Origin: Eutrophocola sp965661105
GTDB lineage: Bacteria; Pseudomonadota; Gammaproteobacteria; Pseudomonadales; Pseudohongiellaceae
NCBI GenBank assembly: GCA_965661105.1
Contig: CBFICR010000003.1
Location: forward strand, 47,058-111,057
DNA length: 64,000 bases
Direction: 5' to 3'
The notes under the pieces were generated by a model that searched no databases, had not been told where the DNA came from, and saw only the letters and a list, made by a program, of their open reading frames with translations. The position numbers and the translations under genes were made by a program. This document shows, in pieces, positions 34,720 to 44,374 of the stretch; positions within the stretch are counted from its first letter, which is position 1, and every line of letters starts with the position of its first letter.

Positions 34720-36930
34720 CTAGAACTGCCAGATCAATCGCCCATAGAGATTTCTGCCCAGGCCGGGAAGTCTGTCACGCAGGGCGATATCAGGATTGAA
34801 TGCCCGGTTATAGCCCGCCAGATGATCGCGGAATTCGCGATCCAGCAAATTATTAATACCCAAACCGATTTCCAGATTTTCCTGCGGGTAAAAACGCGTA
34901 TTCAGATTCAGCAGACTGTAGCCACCGGTGGTGAGCTCGCGATTAGTCACTGATATTCTGTCCTGACCGGCATAGGTAATATTTTCCAGACTGGCCGACC
35001 AATTGCCCCCGGTCCAGTTCAGCGCCAGCAGGAAGTTATCCGGGGCGATCCGGTAGAGGTTGTCATCAATGTCGCGTCGCTCTCCCCTGACCATGCTGAG
35101 ATTGGCCTGCAGACTGAGACGCTCATTAATCTGGTAGCGTGACTCCAGGTCCAGACCATAGAGTTTCGCATCAACATTGTTAAATTGCAGGGGGGTTCCT
35201 GATCCCATGCCCATATTCACCATCATCATGGCAAACTGGATAGCGGTCGTATCTGTGGCAGGCGTACCCTGAATATAGTCATCCACGTTCTTGTAGAAAA
35301 CCCGCGGATAAAAAGCCAAGCCCCGGGCGTTATAGTCAAAACCGGCTTCCACTTCGTGGGATGTTTCAGAATCAAGACCGACATTGCCAATATAGGTAAT
35401 GCCATCTGCCAGCCCACCGGCAGACTCCATGGGAAGCCACAGGTAACGCTCCTGAAAGGACGGGGCGCGCATTTTTCTGGCAGCGCCAAGGTACCAGGTG
35501 GTATTGGCAGAAGCCTCGATACTGAGCCTGGCAAACCAGTCAACATTGGTATCATCCTGCGCCAGTTGAGCGGTATTAAAGCGGTTGGCCAGCATGGCGG
35601 CCATGTTGTCCATCATTAGCGGCATGCCCATGGTCATGCCCATGGGATTGAGATTGGCAGCGACGCTTCCTGCATCCATGGAAACCTGGTTAACACGCAC
35701 CCCCGCTTCCAGACCGACCCTGCCCCCCAGACTCATTTCCTGTTCAAGGAAAACACCCACAATGTCACGCTGTACATCTGAGAAATTGGTAATGCCAAAC
35801 ATCATGGCGTTGGGATTGCTGATCTGTGCTTCATGATCACTCCAGTGGCCGTCAACCCCGAAGCGGCGTAATCCGTTTTCAAGGGGCTGCTCCAGTTGCA
35901 GTGAAAAACTGGCGTTATCACTGGCAGCAAAGGTTTGCCGATAACGCATGGCGCCGGTGGTCATCATATTGTCCTGGGGCGGGCGCCGTAGATGAAAGTT
36001 CGTCATCCAGTGTTCAATACTGTTAAACGACAACGAGGAAACCAGGTTGAATCTGCTGCCGTCACGACGATAGTCAAGGTCAAAGTGGTTACCATCGATG
36101 GATCGGATATCCATCGGCAATGCAGGCGTGCCGGCATTACCGGTTTTGTTGACCGCCGCACTGATACTGAATTCCTGCCGGTTATCCCGGTAGCCATAGC
36201 GCAAGTCCAGGCGCTCGCGTTCATATTCCGACGGCGTAATGGTTCCGCCGGCGAACTCTGCATCATCGGCACTTTCCGTCATCAGGGAGGTGCTGACCAT
36301 ATGGGTATCATTGGCAATTGCCAATGCAGCACTGGCGACATTTCCCGAATTAATGGATTGCAGCCCGGTGTATACCCGACCCGCTATGCTGAAGTCATTG
36401 CTGTTGGTGAAATTACCGGAGTGGGTTTTGGCTTCCATGCTGCCACCGATAGTCTCCTGGCCACTGCTTACCGGCGCGATGCCCCGTTGTACGGTCAGCG
36501 ATTCAAGAATAGCCACCGGGGCATAGTGCAATGGTGCATCCATGGCATTGGGGCCCGCCGAACTGATTTGTGAACCATTAATGTTTATATTGATGCGATC
36601 GCCATACATACCCCGGTACTGGGCAATGCCGGTCAGCTCGCCATTTTTGTTCAGGTTGGCGCCAGGCATCAAGCGCAACAGCTGCGCGGTATCGGGAGGC
36701 GCGACCAGAGTTTCATCGGTCATTAACACACTGGTGTCTCTTACCGAGGTAACCACAATTTCCTCGATTTCCGACTCGCCATCCTGGGCCTGGGAATAAA
36801 CCGGCATCAGCACAGGTAACAATAAAGCCGCTGACATCAGTGATCTCAGGGCAAGTTTTCTATTATTTATATGAAAAGGGGCTTCTGTAACAAATATTGC
36901 TGGCTTGGATGACATGGGATTGGGCTTCAC
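34720..36930 (-). CDS. TonB-dependent copper receptor, OprC/NosA-like
   Basis: A 736-residue outer-membrane receptor. After a signal region (about residues 25-48) comes EIEEIVVTSVRDT, then a plug domain with GPNAMDAPLHYAPVAILESL and VQRGIAPVSSGQETIGG, which are hallmark segments of the copper receptor OprC. The barrel ends in GRLIWQF with a C-terminal Phe. Two methionine-rich segments (about residues 430-450 with PMGMTMGMPLMM, and 567-580 with AMMMVNMGMG) are likely extracellular copper-binding loops. It would import copper using TonB energy. It is convergent with the tandem secreted paralogues and divergent from the EamA-type exporter. No Fur or copper-responsive site was recognised. Confidence 0.87.
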   Translation of the reverse strand: MKPNPMSSKPAIFVTEAPFHINNRKLALRSLMSAALLLPVLMPVYSQAQDGESEIEEIVVTSVRDTSVLMTDETLVAPPDTAQLLRLMPGANLNKNGELTGIAQYRGMYGDRINININGSQISSAGPNAMDAPLHYAPVAILESLTVQRGIAPVSSGQETIGGSMEAKTHSGNFTNSNDFSIAGRVYTGLQSINSGNVASAALAIANDTHMVSTSLMTESADDAEFAGGTITPSEYERERLDLRYGYRDNRQEFSISAAVNKTGNAGTPALPMDIRSIDGNHFDLDYRRDGSRFNLVSSLSFNSIEHWMTNFHLRRPPQDNMMTTGAMRYRQTFAASDNASFSLQLEQPLENGLRRFGVDGHWSDHEAQISNPNAMMFGITNFSDVQRDIVGVFLEQEMSLGGRVGLEAGVRVNQVSMDAGSVAANLNPMGMTMGMPLMMDNMAAMLANRFNTAQLAQDDTNVDWFARLSIEASANTTWYLGAARKMRAPSFQERYLWLPMESAGGLADGITYIGNVGLDSETSHEVEAGFDYNARGLAFYPRVFYKNVDDYIQGTPATDTTAIQFAMMMVNMGMGSGTPLQFNNVDAKLYGLDLESRYQINERLSLQANLSMVRGERRDIDDNLYRIAPDNFLLALNWTGGNWSASLENITYAGQDRISVTNRELTTGGYSLLNLNTRFYPQENLEIGLGINNLLDREFRDHLAGYNRAFNPDIALRDRLPGLGRNLYGRLIWQF

Positions 36931-37109
36931 TACTGGTCATTGATAAGTGCAGGCATTATAGGAAAATGAGCCCCTGTGCAGATGTGACAAATTGTCGCAG
37001 CCGCAGACTTTTTAGAACAATGCCATCGCGGACGCTTTTCAAATACAATGTTGATCGAAAACCACGCAAGCTGATTCTTTCTTTTTCAACACTGAGCAAT
37101 AGTCATTCA

Positions 37110-38048
37110 ATGCCCCCAACAAGCTCTGAAAACACTCCCCCACAGGCTCAGCCTGGCCCTGTGCTGAATAGCGCCCAACAAGGCCAGCAGCATCTGGGCA
37201 AGGGAATCGCGTATATGATGACCGGCTCTGTGCTGTTTGCCATTGCCGATGCGCTGGGAAAACTGGTGACCCAGGGCTATCCATTGTCCCAGGTGGTCTG
37301 GCTGCGCAGTGTCTTCGGACTTATGTTGATTGCGCTGGTTATTCTTGCCAACGGTAAACCCGGCGACTTTAAAACCTCGCGGCCACTTAATCACCTTATC
37401 CGCTCCCTGGTAGGGATTAGTATGACAGTCTGCATCCTGGTCGGACTGAAGTATATTCCGCTGGCGGAAGTCACCTCGCTGGTCTTCGCCACGCCTCTTG
37501 TTGTAGCGGTGTACAGTATTACCGTGCTGCGCGAGCCCATGCGCAAGGGGATGCTTCTGGCAATAATTCTGGGACTGGTTGGCGTCATTATTGTGGTCAG
37601 ACCCACCCCGGACCATTTCCATATTGCCCATCTGGTGATGCTGGGGTTTGTGCTTTCCTCTGCCTATCTGAGTATTTCAGCAAGAGCACTGGTAAAAACC
37701 GAGTCCGCCTTAACCCTTAATTTTTATATCTACCCTGCCACTATTATCGCCGGTGCCTGGTTTGCCTGGCGCGATTGGGTGACACCGGACTTCCAGTCGC
37801 TGGCCATGCTGTTTGGCGTGGCCTTTTTTGCCACACTTGCCCTGTTGTCGATTACCAAGGCCGTGCATTGCGCCAGCCCGGCAAAGGTAACGCCGTTTGA
37901 TTATTCACGCATCATCTGGACACTGACCCTGGGGTTTTTATTCTGGGGAGAATTGCCGGATTCGGTTACCTGGATTGGCATCGCCGTGATTATCCTGAGC
38001 GGGCTGTATATCATCAGTCAGGGCAGGACGGTAAAGAAACCCGGATAA
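37110..38048 (+). CDS. EamA/DMT-family transporter
   Basis: A 312-residue inner-membrane protein with ten predicted helices in two EamA repeats (about residues 35-165 and 175-305). Characteristic features are a first repeat with YMMTGSVLFAIADALGKL and WLRSVFGLMLI, RSLVGISMTVCILVGLKYIPLAEVTSL, and a second with KVTPFDYSRIIWTLTLGFLFWGELP. ATG 37110 starts a polar, Pro/Gln-rich N-terminus of about 30 residues. The longer in-frame reading to 36897 overlaps the divergent receptor gene and has unlikely composition. The substrate, possibly a metabolite or amino acid for export, is unknown. Confidence 0.85.
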   Translation: MPPTSSENTPPQAQPGPVLNSAQQGQQHLGKGIAYMMTGSVLFAIADALGKLVTQGYPLSQVVWLRSVFGLMLIALVILANGKPGDFKTSRPLNHLIRSLVGISMTVCILVGLKYIPLAEVTSLVFATPLVVAVYSITVLREPMRKGMLLAIILGLVGVIIVVRPTPDHFHIAHLVMLGFVLSSAYLSISARALVKTESALTLNFYIYPATIIAGAWFAWRDWVTPDFQSLAMLFGVAFFATLALLSITKAVHCASPAKVTPFDYSRIIWTLTLGFLFWGELPDSVTWIGIAVIILSGLYIISQGRTVKKPG

Positions 38049-38177
38049 AGCCGCGTTGTGCCGCGAAAAGTGGCTGGCAAGAGGGCTATGAATCGCTATT
38101 TCATGCTTCATATAATGGCCACATTGCTGTAATGTTTTGTGCCAGCAACGATCAGATTGAGTGACAGGGGAAAGACT

Positions 38178-38651
38178 ATGGAATTACAAATCAACAACGA
38201 AGTCCATGAAGTAGATGTAGAAGCAGACATGCCCTTGCTTTGGGTGTTACGGGATATTCTGGATCTCAAGGGTACCAAGTTTGGCTGTGGCATTTCCCAG
38301 TGTGGAGCCTGCACTGTTCATGTTGACGGCGAACCGGTGCGTTCCTGCTCTTATCCGGCCGCGGCCGCAGAAGGCAAGGCGATCACCACTATAGAAGGTC
38401 TGTCCGCGGATGCCTCCCATCCGGTGCAGCAGGCCTGGGTTAAACATCAGGTCCCCCAGTGTGGTTATTGCCAGTCAGGCCAGATCATGACGGCCGTGTC
38501 TTTACTGGCGAAAAAACCTCAGCCTAGCGATGCCGATATCAATGCCGCCATGACCAATCTTTGCCGTTGTGGCACTTACAAACGTATCCGCGATGCCATC
38601 CATGATGTGGCTGGTAATAATCCTGAAACCACACTGGCCTACGAAGCATAA
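38178..38651 (+). CDS. 2Fe-2S subunit of an IorAB-type molybdenum hydroxylase
   Basis: A 157-residue protein with both [2Fe-2S] clusters of the xanthine oxidase family: plant-type motif CGISQCGACTVHVDG...RSC (about residues 35-60) and the second cluster QCGYCQSGQ...NLCRCGTY (about 98-134). It passes electrons from the molybdenum subunit encoded 10 bp downstream. ATG 38178 is chosen because AGGGGAAAG lies just upstream; the longer GTG start at 38139 lacks a site. The small-subunit-first order matches isoquinoline 1-oxidoreductase IorA-IorB. No FAD subunit is present, so electrons should go to a cytochrome rather than NAD. Confidence 0.93.
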   Translation: MELQINNEVHEVDVEADMPLLWVLRDILDLKGTKFGCGISQCGACTVHVDGEPVRSCSYPAAAAEGKAITTIEGLSADASHPVQQAWVKHQVPQCGYCQSGQIMTAVSLLAKKPQPSDADINAAMTNLCRCGTYKRIRDAIHDVAGNNPETTLAYEA

Positions 38652-38661
38652 GGAGCGGATC

Positions 38662-40827
38662 ATGAAAAACACACCGATTAATCAAGCACGACGCCGTTTC
38701 ATTCTGACCTCCGCTACTGTTGGCGGTGGTTTTGCCCTCGGCCTGCAGTTACCCACCAAAGCCCAGATGGCGACAGATGGCGGCAGTGATATCAATATCT
38801 GGGTACAAATCAGCCCTGATGACCTGGTTACCATCAAATACGCCCGTTGCGAAATGGGCCAGGGCAGTATGACCTCAGCCCCGCAGATAGTGGCTGATGA
38901 ACTAGACGCCAATTGGGAACAGGTCAATATTGAATACGTGGATGTCAACGAACATATCCGTATGAATCGCGCCTGGGGCGATATGGTCACCGTGGGTAGC
39001 CAGACCATTCGCAACTCCCAGGAATACCTTCGTAATGCCGGCGCAACTGCCCGTGCCATGCTGGTGGCTGCCGCAGCTGAAGCATGGGGTGTGGATGCCT
39101 CGGAAATAGACGTTAACAACGGCATCATCAGCCATGCTGGCAGTGGCCGGCAAAGTGGATTTGGCGCTCTGGCCGCCGCTGCCGCGGCACAGGCTGTGCC
39201 GGAAACGGTCACCCTTAAAGACCCCGCAGACTGGCATATCATCGGTCAGCCATTCCCGCGCGTCGATATTCCACCTTCCGTGGACGGTACCCAGATTTAT
39301 GGCGTTGATATCGAGTTACCCGGCATGGTCTATGCCTCCATCAGACAATGCCCGGTGTTTGGCGGCACCCTCAAATCCTTTGATGCCAGCAAGGCCAGAT
39401 CGCGCAGGGGAGTCATTGATATTATGAGTATCGATGACAATTCAGTGGCAGTGGTTGCTGACAACTGGTGGCGCGCCAACAAGGCCCTGCAGGAAATTGA
39501 AATTCAGTGGGACAGCAATGGTAATGGCAATGTCAGCAGTGAAGACATCCTGGCTACTTTCAAGGCCAGCCTGGATGCCCCTGATGCGGCACTACTTCCC
39601 AATAACAGCGGCGATGCAGATCAGGCTCTGGCCAATGCAGACCAGGTTCTGGAAGCTGAATACTTCACGCCCTTCCTGAGTCATTCCCCCATGGAGCCCA
39701 TGGGCGCCACCGTTCGTATCAACCCTGATCGCGTCGATATCTGGGCCTCCACCCAGGCGCCGGAAGGCCTGGTGTCAGAACTGGTCAATGCGCTGGGCGT
39801 GGCACAGGAAAATGTCTATGCCCATCGTGTCCAGGCCGGTGGCGGCTTTGGCCGTCGTGGTGGTTCCAGTGACTATGCCCGCTCTGCCGCATTAATCGCC
39901 GCACAGCTGCCCGAAGGCACCCCGGTGAAATTACTGTGGACTCGTGAAGAAGATACCCAGCATGATTTCTACCGCCCGCTTGCCATGTATCGCCTGAAAG
40001 CAGGGCTGGATAGCAATGGCAATATTTCAGGCTGGAAAACCAGAATTGCCAGTGGCTCAATCCTTAACCAGATGCGTGGCGTGCCCCTGCGTGGTGGTGT
40101 TGATTTCACCGCGGTGGAAGGCTTTACCCGTCTGCCTTATCAGATACCCGACCAGTTCCAGGACTTTAAACTGACGCCTACTCACGTGCCGCTGGGTTTC
40201 TGGCGCACCGTTGGCTGGTCACAAACACCCTTCGCCCGGGAACAGTTTATTGATGAACTGGCTGTGGCCGCTGGCGAAGATCCCTATCATTTCCGCCTGA
40301 AGCATATGGCGGAAGATGAGCTTTCACGTCATATTATGGAAAAGGTGGCACAGGCCATCGGCTGGGATGAGGCACCTGCTGCAGGCATTTACCGTGGCAT
40401 TGCCACCACCGAACCTTATGGCAGCTTTACCGCTGCGGCTGTGGAATTATCAGTCAATGATGCCGGCGCCATTAAAATTCATCGTGTCATCCAGGGAATT
40501 AATACCGGCCATATGGTTAATCCGGACAATGTTCGGGCGCAACTGGAAGGCGCCACAGTATGGGCAATCAGCGCCGCCATGTGGGGTGAGATTACGCTGG
40601 AGGAAGGCCAGGTTCAGGAAAGTAATTTCCATAACTACCGGCTCCTGCGCATGGCAGAAATGCCGGTTATAGAAACGGTTCTGGAAGCAACCGGCGGTTT
40701 CTGGGGCGGTGTTGGCGAACCCGGCCAGGCACCCATCCTGCCTGCTTTTTGCAACGCCATTTATGCCGCCACTGGTACCCGTGTCAGGTCTCTGCCACTA
40801 AAACATCATGGTTTCAGCCTCGCCTGA
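38662..40827 (+). CDS. Molybdenum hydroxylase large subunit, IorB-type, Tat-exported
   Basis: A 721-residue molybdopterin-binding subunit of the aldehyde oxidase/xanthine dehydrogenase family. ATG 38662 follows AAGGAG. The N-terminus carries a twin-arginine signal (NQARRRFILTS then a hydrophobic stretch), so the complex works in the periplasm, with the small subunit presumably carried along. Mo-cofactor motifs are CEMGQGSMTSAPQIVADE, EPMGATVR, GGGFGRRGG and the catalytic glutamate loop GGVGEPGQAP near the C-terminus. It hydroxylates an aromatic heterocycle or oxidises an aldehyde; the substrate is unknown. It needs the cofactor made with MoeA. The next gene, 178 bp on, is a dihaem cytochrome fusion that could take its electrons. 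Confidence 0.92.
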   Translation: MKNTPINQARRRFILTSATVGGGFALGLQLPTKAQMATDGGSDINIWVQISPDDLVTIKYARCEMGQGSMTSAPQIVADELDANWEQVNIEYVDVNEHIRMNRAWGDMVTVGSQTIRNSQEYLRNAGATARAMLVAAAAEAWGVDASEIDVNNGIISHAGSGRQSGFGALAAAAAAQAVPETVTLKDPADWHIIGQPFPRVDIPPSVDGTQIYGVDIELPGMVYASIRQCPVFGGTLKSFDASKARSRRGVIDIMSIDDNSVAVVADNWWRANKALQEIEIQWDSNGNGNVSSEDILATFKASLDAPDAALLPNNSGDADQALANADQVLEAEYFTPFLSHSPMEPMGATVRINPDRVDIWASTQAPEGLVSELVNALGVAQENVYAHRVQAGGGFGRRGGSSDYARSAALIAAQLPEGTPVKLLWTREEDTQHDFYRPLAMYRLKAGLDSNGNISGWKTRIASGSILNQMRGVPLRGGVDFTAVEGFTRLPYQIPDQFQDFKLTPTHVPLGFWRTVGWSQTPFAREQFIDELAVAAGEDPYHFRLKHMAEDELSRHIMEKVAQAIGWDEAPAAGIYRGIATTEPYGSFTAAAVELSVNDAGAIKIHRVIQGINTGHMVNPDNVRAQLEGATVWAISAAMWGEITLEEGQVQESNFHNYRLLRMAEMPVIETVLEATGGFWGGVGEPGQAPILPAFCNAIYAATGTRVRSLPLKHHGFSLA

Positions 40828-41005
40828 CATGCAACTCCTGCTCACAGCAGACTTTTCCGGACTCAGCGTCCTGGTTAAGTCTGCTGTTTTCGTCGGGAAA
40901 TGAAATTGCTGGCCAGTTCCCAAAAAAAAACCGTATAACCCTTTAGAATTGAGAGCTCGAACCCCACAGCGCAAAAGTTCAATTTCAACCAGGCACTGAC
41001 AACCC

Positions 41006-44000
41006 ATGACAATGGTTAACTCTGTTTATCACACAGCCCGTAGTCTGCTGCTACCTATATGCCTTGTTGCTCCAATGGCAGTTTCTGTTTTTGCTGCTGA
41101 CTTTTCTTCCGAAACGGCCTCTCTCTCCCAGCGCGAACTGGATACAGCCATACAGTCCCTGATCAGCCAGCATGGCCTGATCGGCGATCCTGCTTTTAAG
41201 CGTGGATTACGGCAAATCAAACCCGATGAAGATGCCCTGGTAAAACTGGGGCAGATTCTTTTTTTCAGCCAGACACTATCTGGCGGTTATGACAGTGCCT
41301 GCGCTGCCTGCCACCATCCTGATTTTGCCATGGGTGACGGGCTTTCCCTCGGCATTGGCGTGGTCCCTGAAAACAGTGCGGCTATCGGCCCGGGACGTCG
41401 GGTTAATGCCGATCGCGATCTTGATCCAGCCGCTGATGGCGGACCGAACATGTTTCGAAATAGTCTGACCATCATGAACACAGCCCTGTTTGACCGGGTG
41501 CTGTTGTTTGATGGACGCACCCAGGTACTGGATTCCAGGGTAGCACCAGGAGGACACGGCCAATCTGTGAATACACCGGAGTCCGGACTGCGGGCTGATT
41601 CCGACCCCGTCAGCGGCCTGCTGGCTTTCCAGGCAAAGGGGGCAATGGTCACAGATAATGAGATGCGCGGCTATTACTACACGGAATATACCGCGGGTTC
41701 AGAATACAGGCAGCATCTGATTCAACGCCTGCGCGGAGAAATTGACAGCGAATACAACACTATTGGTGCGGCAGCAGAAAACTGGCTGCAATTATTCAGA
41801 AATGGTTTGAATGCACCACAAAGCAGTGCAGAAGAATTAATCACCATGCCTAATATCCAGAGCGCTATCGCAGCCTATGAGGATTCGCAAATATTTATCG
41901 AATCGCCCTGGAAGCATTATCTGGAAGGCGAACTCACTGAAATCAGTCTCGATGCCAAACGCGGCGCCCGCCTGTTTCTGACCAGTAAAGAAGAAGGTGG
42001 TCTGGGTTGTGCCCTGTGTCATGGCAGCGATCGCTTCACAGACGAAGGCTTTTACAATATGGGCTTTCCGCAACTGGGACGTGGTTTTCGCCGTACCAAC
42101 CGCACTGATCTGGGCCGCTGGCTGGAGACCGGTGACAATGCTGACCTGAATGCTTTCCGTACCCCTTCGCTGTTAAATGTGGCGATCACCGGACCCTGGG
42201 GGCATGCAGGTGCTTTTGCCAGCCTGGAAGACGTCATACGTTATCATGCCAATCCCCGTGCTGCAGTTAATGAATACGATTTTTCGCTGGCCACATTGCC
42301 GCAATTTACCGGTACCGACATCAGCTATCCCAATGCAGAGCGCTATACCCGGGAAGCCATTGCCCAGGACAGTTTTTCTGCAAGCGAACCCCTGCTACCT
42401 GGTCGCAACCTCACAGAGGAAGAGGTGAGTTATCTCACGGCGTTCTTATGGAGCCTGAGCGATGAATGCGCAATAGATACTGAATGTCTCGGTCAGTGGG
42501 CACCAGCCGGCAATGAGGATCCGGACGGTCATCTACTGGTCAGGGATGAATCTCTGGCTGCGCCCACTTTAAGCGGCGTCAGCAGTGCTGGCGCTTACCC
42601 TGATTTAATTGCACTGAATTTTCCTGACCTGGCACCACTGACAACGTTTGCTGACGTGCAGTCCTGCGAAAACAATCTGGACTCGGCCCGCAATACAGGA
42701 GAGCAGCAATTCGCGTTACGCTCCGGCTCTGATTTTGGACTGGATGATCCTCAACGCTATGGCAAGGATACCTGGTTCAGGAACCAGAATTATGTTGAAG
42801 CCACACTTTCAGCAGGTGGCGTGAGCAGTGCTTATCTGGATGAGGACTGTTGGGCAGACCTGATATTCACAGGCGGTGAAGTTTCCGGGATGAAGCTTTA
42901 TCACAACGACAACGGCAATCGTTTCACCGACATCAGCGATAGTCTGCTGGAAAATACCGACCATGAATTTTCCGGCTCTGCCGTCGCGGATCTGAATGGC
43001 GACTATCGTCGCGAGCTTTTATTTGGCAATCTGTTTGGCCAGATACTGCCTGTATTTGCTCAGAACAGCAGTGGCCAATACCAGCGTATTGCCAACATCC
43101 CCATGGCCAGACCAACCTTCGGTATGTCTTTTGCGCCGCTGGATGATTCCGGCTATCCGTATTTTTACCTGGCGCACTGGAGTGGGGGTAGCGGCCAGAA
43201 CGGCGCCTCCCCCGCCCTGTGGAAGACCGAATCAGGCAATACATTACGTCCCTGGGATGCTCAGGCCGGAACGACGGCTGACGATATTGACCAGTATTTT
43301 AATTTCACTCCCCTGTTTGTTGATCTCACCAGCAATGGCAAACTGGATTTACTGATCACGTCTGACTTTGAAACCACCTCGACCCTGAGGAATATATCCA
43401 CTGATTCTGTCAGTCCTTTGTTCAATGACGAAACAGACTATAACGTGATAACTGATGAAAACGGCATGGGCAGCACACTGCTGGATATAGATAATGATGG
43501 TCAGCTGGAATGGTTTGTCACGTCTGTGTTTGCCATAAAGAGCAACAGAGAAGTTATTCGCGGTCTTTCATCAAAAATCGAAAATACCATGATTCCAATA
43601 AACTGGGGAGACTCAGGTAATCGTCTTTACAGCAACACAAGCACCTCTGAGCGCCTTTCTTTCAACGACATCACCGATGCAGCCGGGATTAGAATGGGGT
43701 ACTGGGGATGGGGTGCGTGCGCCGCCGACTTCAATAACGACGGCTTCATCGATATCTACCATGTGAATGGCTATGGCGACATCCCCGAAGCGGTAGTTGA
43801 GGAGGACTGGCAAGTATTATCAAGAAATACTCTTGGCGAAGTCTCCCGGGATAACTTTCAGGATAAACCCGGTCTGTTATATATAAATAATGGTGACGGT
43901 ACTTTCACCGATCAGGCTGAAAGCTGGGCTCTGAATGTAGCTTCGGATGGACGCGGGCTAAGTTGCTTTGATTACAACCGCGATGGCGATATTGATATCG

Positions 44001-44374
44001 CTATTTTTGATCACTCCAATGGTTTACAGTTTTTTGAAAACCAGGTTGGTCACGGCCCGGGACAGCAGTTCATCAATATCAGACTGGTAGGCACAGCACC
44101 CAATACCGATGCCATCGGAGCGAAAGTTACTCTGCGTGCCGATGTTGGATCAGATTTTGGCCCACAAACCCAGTTACGTTTAAGCACCGCCAATAGTCAA
44201 TATAACAGTCAGACAGTCCCCGATCTGCATTTTGGCCTTGGCGAGGCAGACATTATTGACGAGATCAAGGTGCAATGGATGAACGGAGAAAGCCTGACCT
44301 GTACGAATATTCCTGCAAACCGCTTTATTGTAATCGACCAACGTATTGGCAAGTCGGCTTGCACCTTTGACTAA
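41006..44374 (+). CDS. Fusion of dihaem cytochrome c peroxidase-like, FG-GAP/VCBS repeats and ASPIC/UnbV domain
   Basis: A 1122-residue exported protein with a signal peptide (about 1-31, ending VFAAD). Residues about 35-495 are a dihaem CCP/MauG-like module with haem motifs CAACH (about 98) and CALCH (about 335) and the family segment AFRTPSLLNVAITGPWGHAGAFASLEDVIRYH. From about 545 to 1000 are FG-GAP/VCBS-type repeats with calcium-binding loops (DLNGDYRRE, DLTSNGKLD, DIDNDGQLE, DFNNDGFID, DYNRDGDID). The last about 110 residues have the ASPIC/UnbV pattern (INIRLVGT...GAKVTLRA...LHFGLGEADIIDEIKVQW). It is read through without frameshift. I know the parts separately but not this order. The role is unknown; location is periplasmic or cell surface. 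Confidence 0.85.
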   Translation: MTMVNSVYHTARSLLLPICLVAPMAVSVFAADFSSETASLSQRELDTAIQSLISQHGLIGDPAFKRGLRQIKPDEDALVKLGQILFFSQTLSGGYDSACAACHHPDFAMGDGLSLGIGVVPENSAAIGPGRRVNADRDLDPAADGGPNMFRNSLTIMNTALFDRVLLFDGRTQVLDSRVAPGGHGQSVNTPESGLRADSDPVSGLLAFQAKGAMVTDNEMRGYYYTEYTAGSEYRQHLIQRLRGEIDSEYNTIGAAAENWLQLFRNGLNAPQSSAEELITMPNIQSAIAAYEDSQIFIESPWKHYLEGELTEISLDAKRGARLFLTSKEEGGLGCALCHGSDRFTDEGFYNMGFPQLGRGFRRTNRTDLGRWLETGDNADLNAFRTPSLLNVAITGPWGHAGAFASLEDVIRYHANPRAAVNEYDFSLATLPQFTGTDISYPNAERYTREAIAQDSFSASEPLLPGRNLTEEEVSYLTAFLWSLSDECAIDTECLGQWAPAGNEDPDGHLLVRDESLAAPTLSGVSSAGAYPDLIALNFPDLAPLTTFADVQSCENNLDSARNTGEQQFALRSGSDFGLDDPQRYGKDTWFRNQNYVEATLSAGGVSSAYLDEDCWADLIFTGGEVSGMKLYHNDNGNRFTDISDSLLENTDHEFSGSAVADLNGDYRRELLFGNLFGQILPVFAQNSSGQYQRIANIPMARPTFGMSFAPLDDSGYPYFYLAHWSGGSGQNGASPALWKTESGNTLRPWDAQAGTTADDIDQYFNFTPLFVDLTSNGKLDLLITSDFETTSTLRNISTDSVSPLFNDETDYNVITDENGMGSTLLDIDNDGQLEWFVTSVFAIKSNREVIRGLSSKIENTMIPINWGDSGNRLYSNTSTSERLSFNDITDAAGIRMGYWGWGACAADFNNDGFIDIYHVNGYGDIPEAVVEEDWQVLSRNTLGEVSRDNFQDKPGLLYINNGDGTFTDQAESWALNVASDGRGLSCFDYNRDGDIDIAIFDHSNGLQFFENQVGHGPGQQFINIRLVGTAPNTDAIGAKVTLRADVGSDFGPQTQLRLSTANSQYNSQTVPDLHFGLGEADIIDEIKVQWMNGESLTCTNIPANRFIVIDQRIGKSACTFD

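Noticed and set aside
36897..37109. N-terminal extension of the EamA transporter gene
   Set aside because: The extra 71 codons cover the divergent receptor's start region and have no membrane or signal character; ATG 37110 is better.
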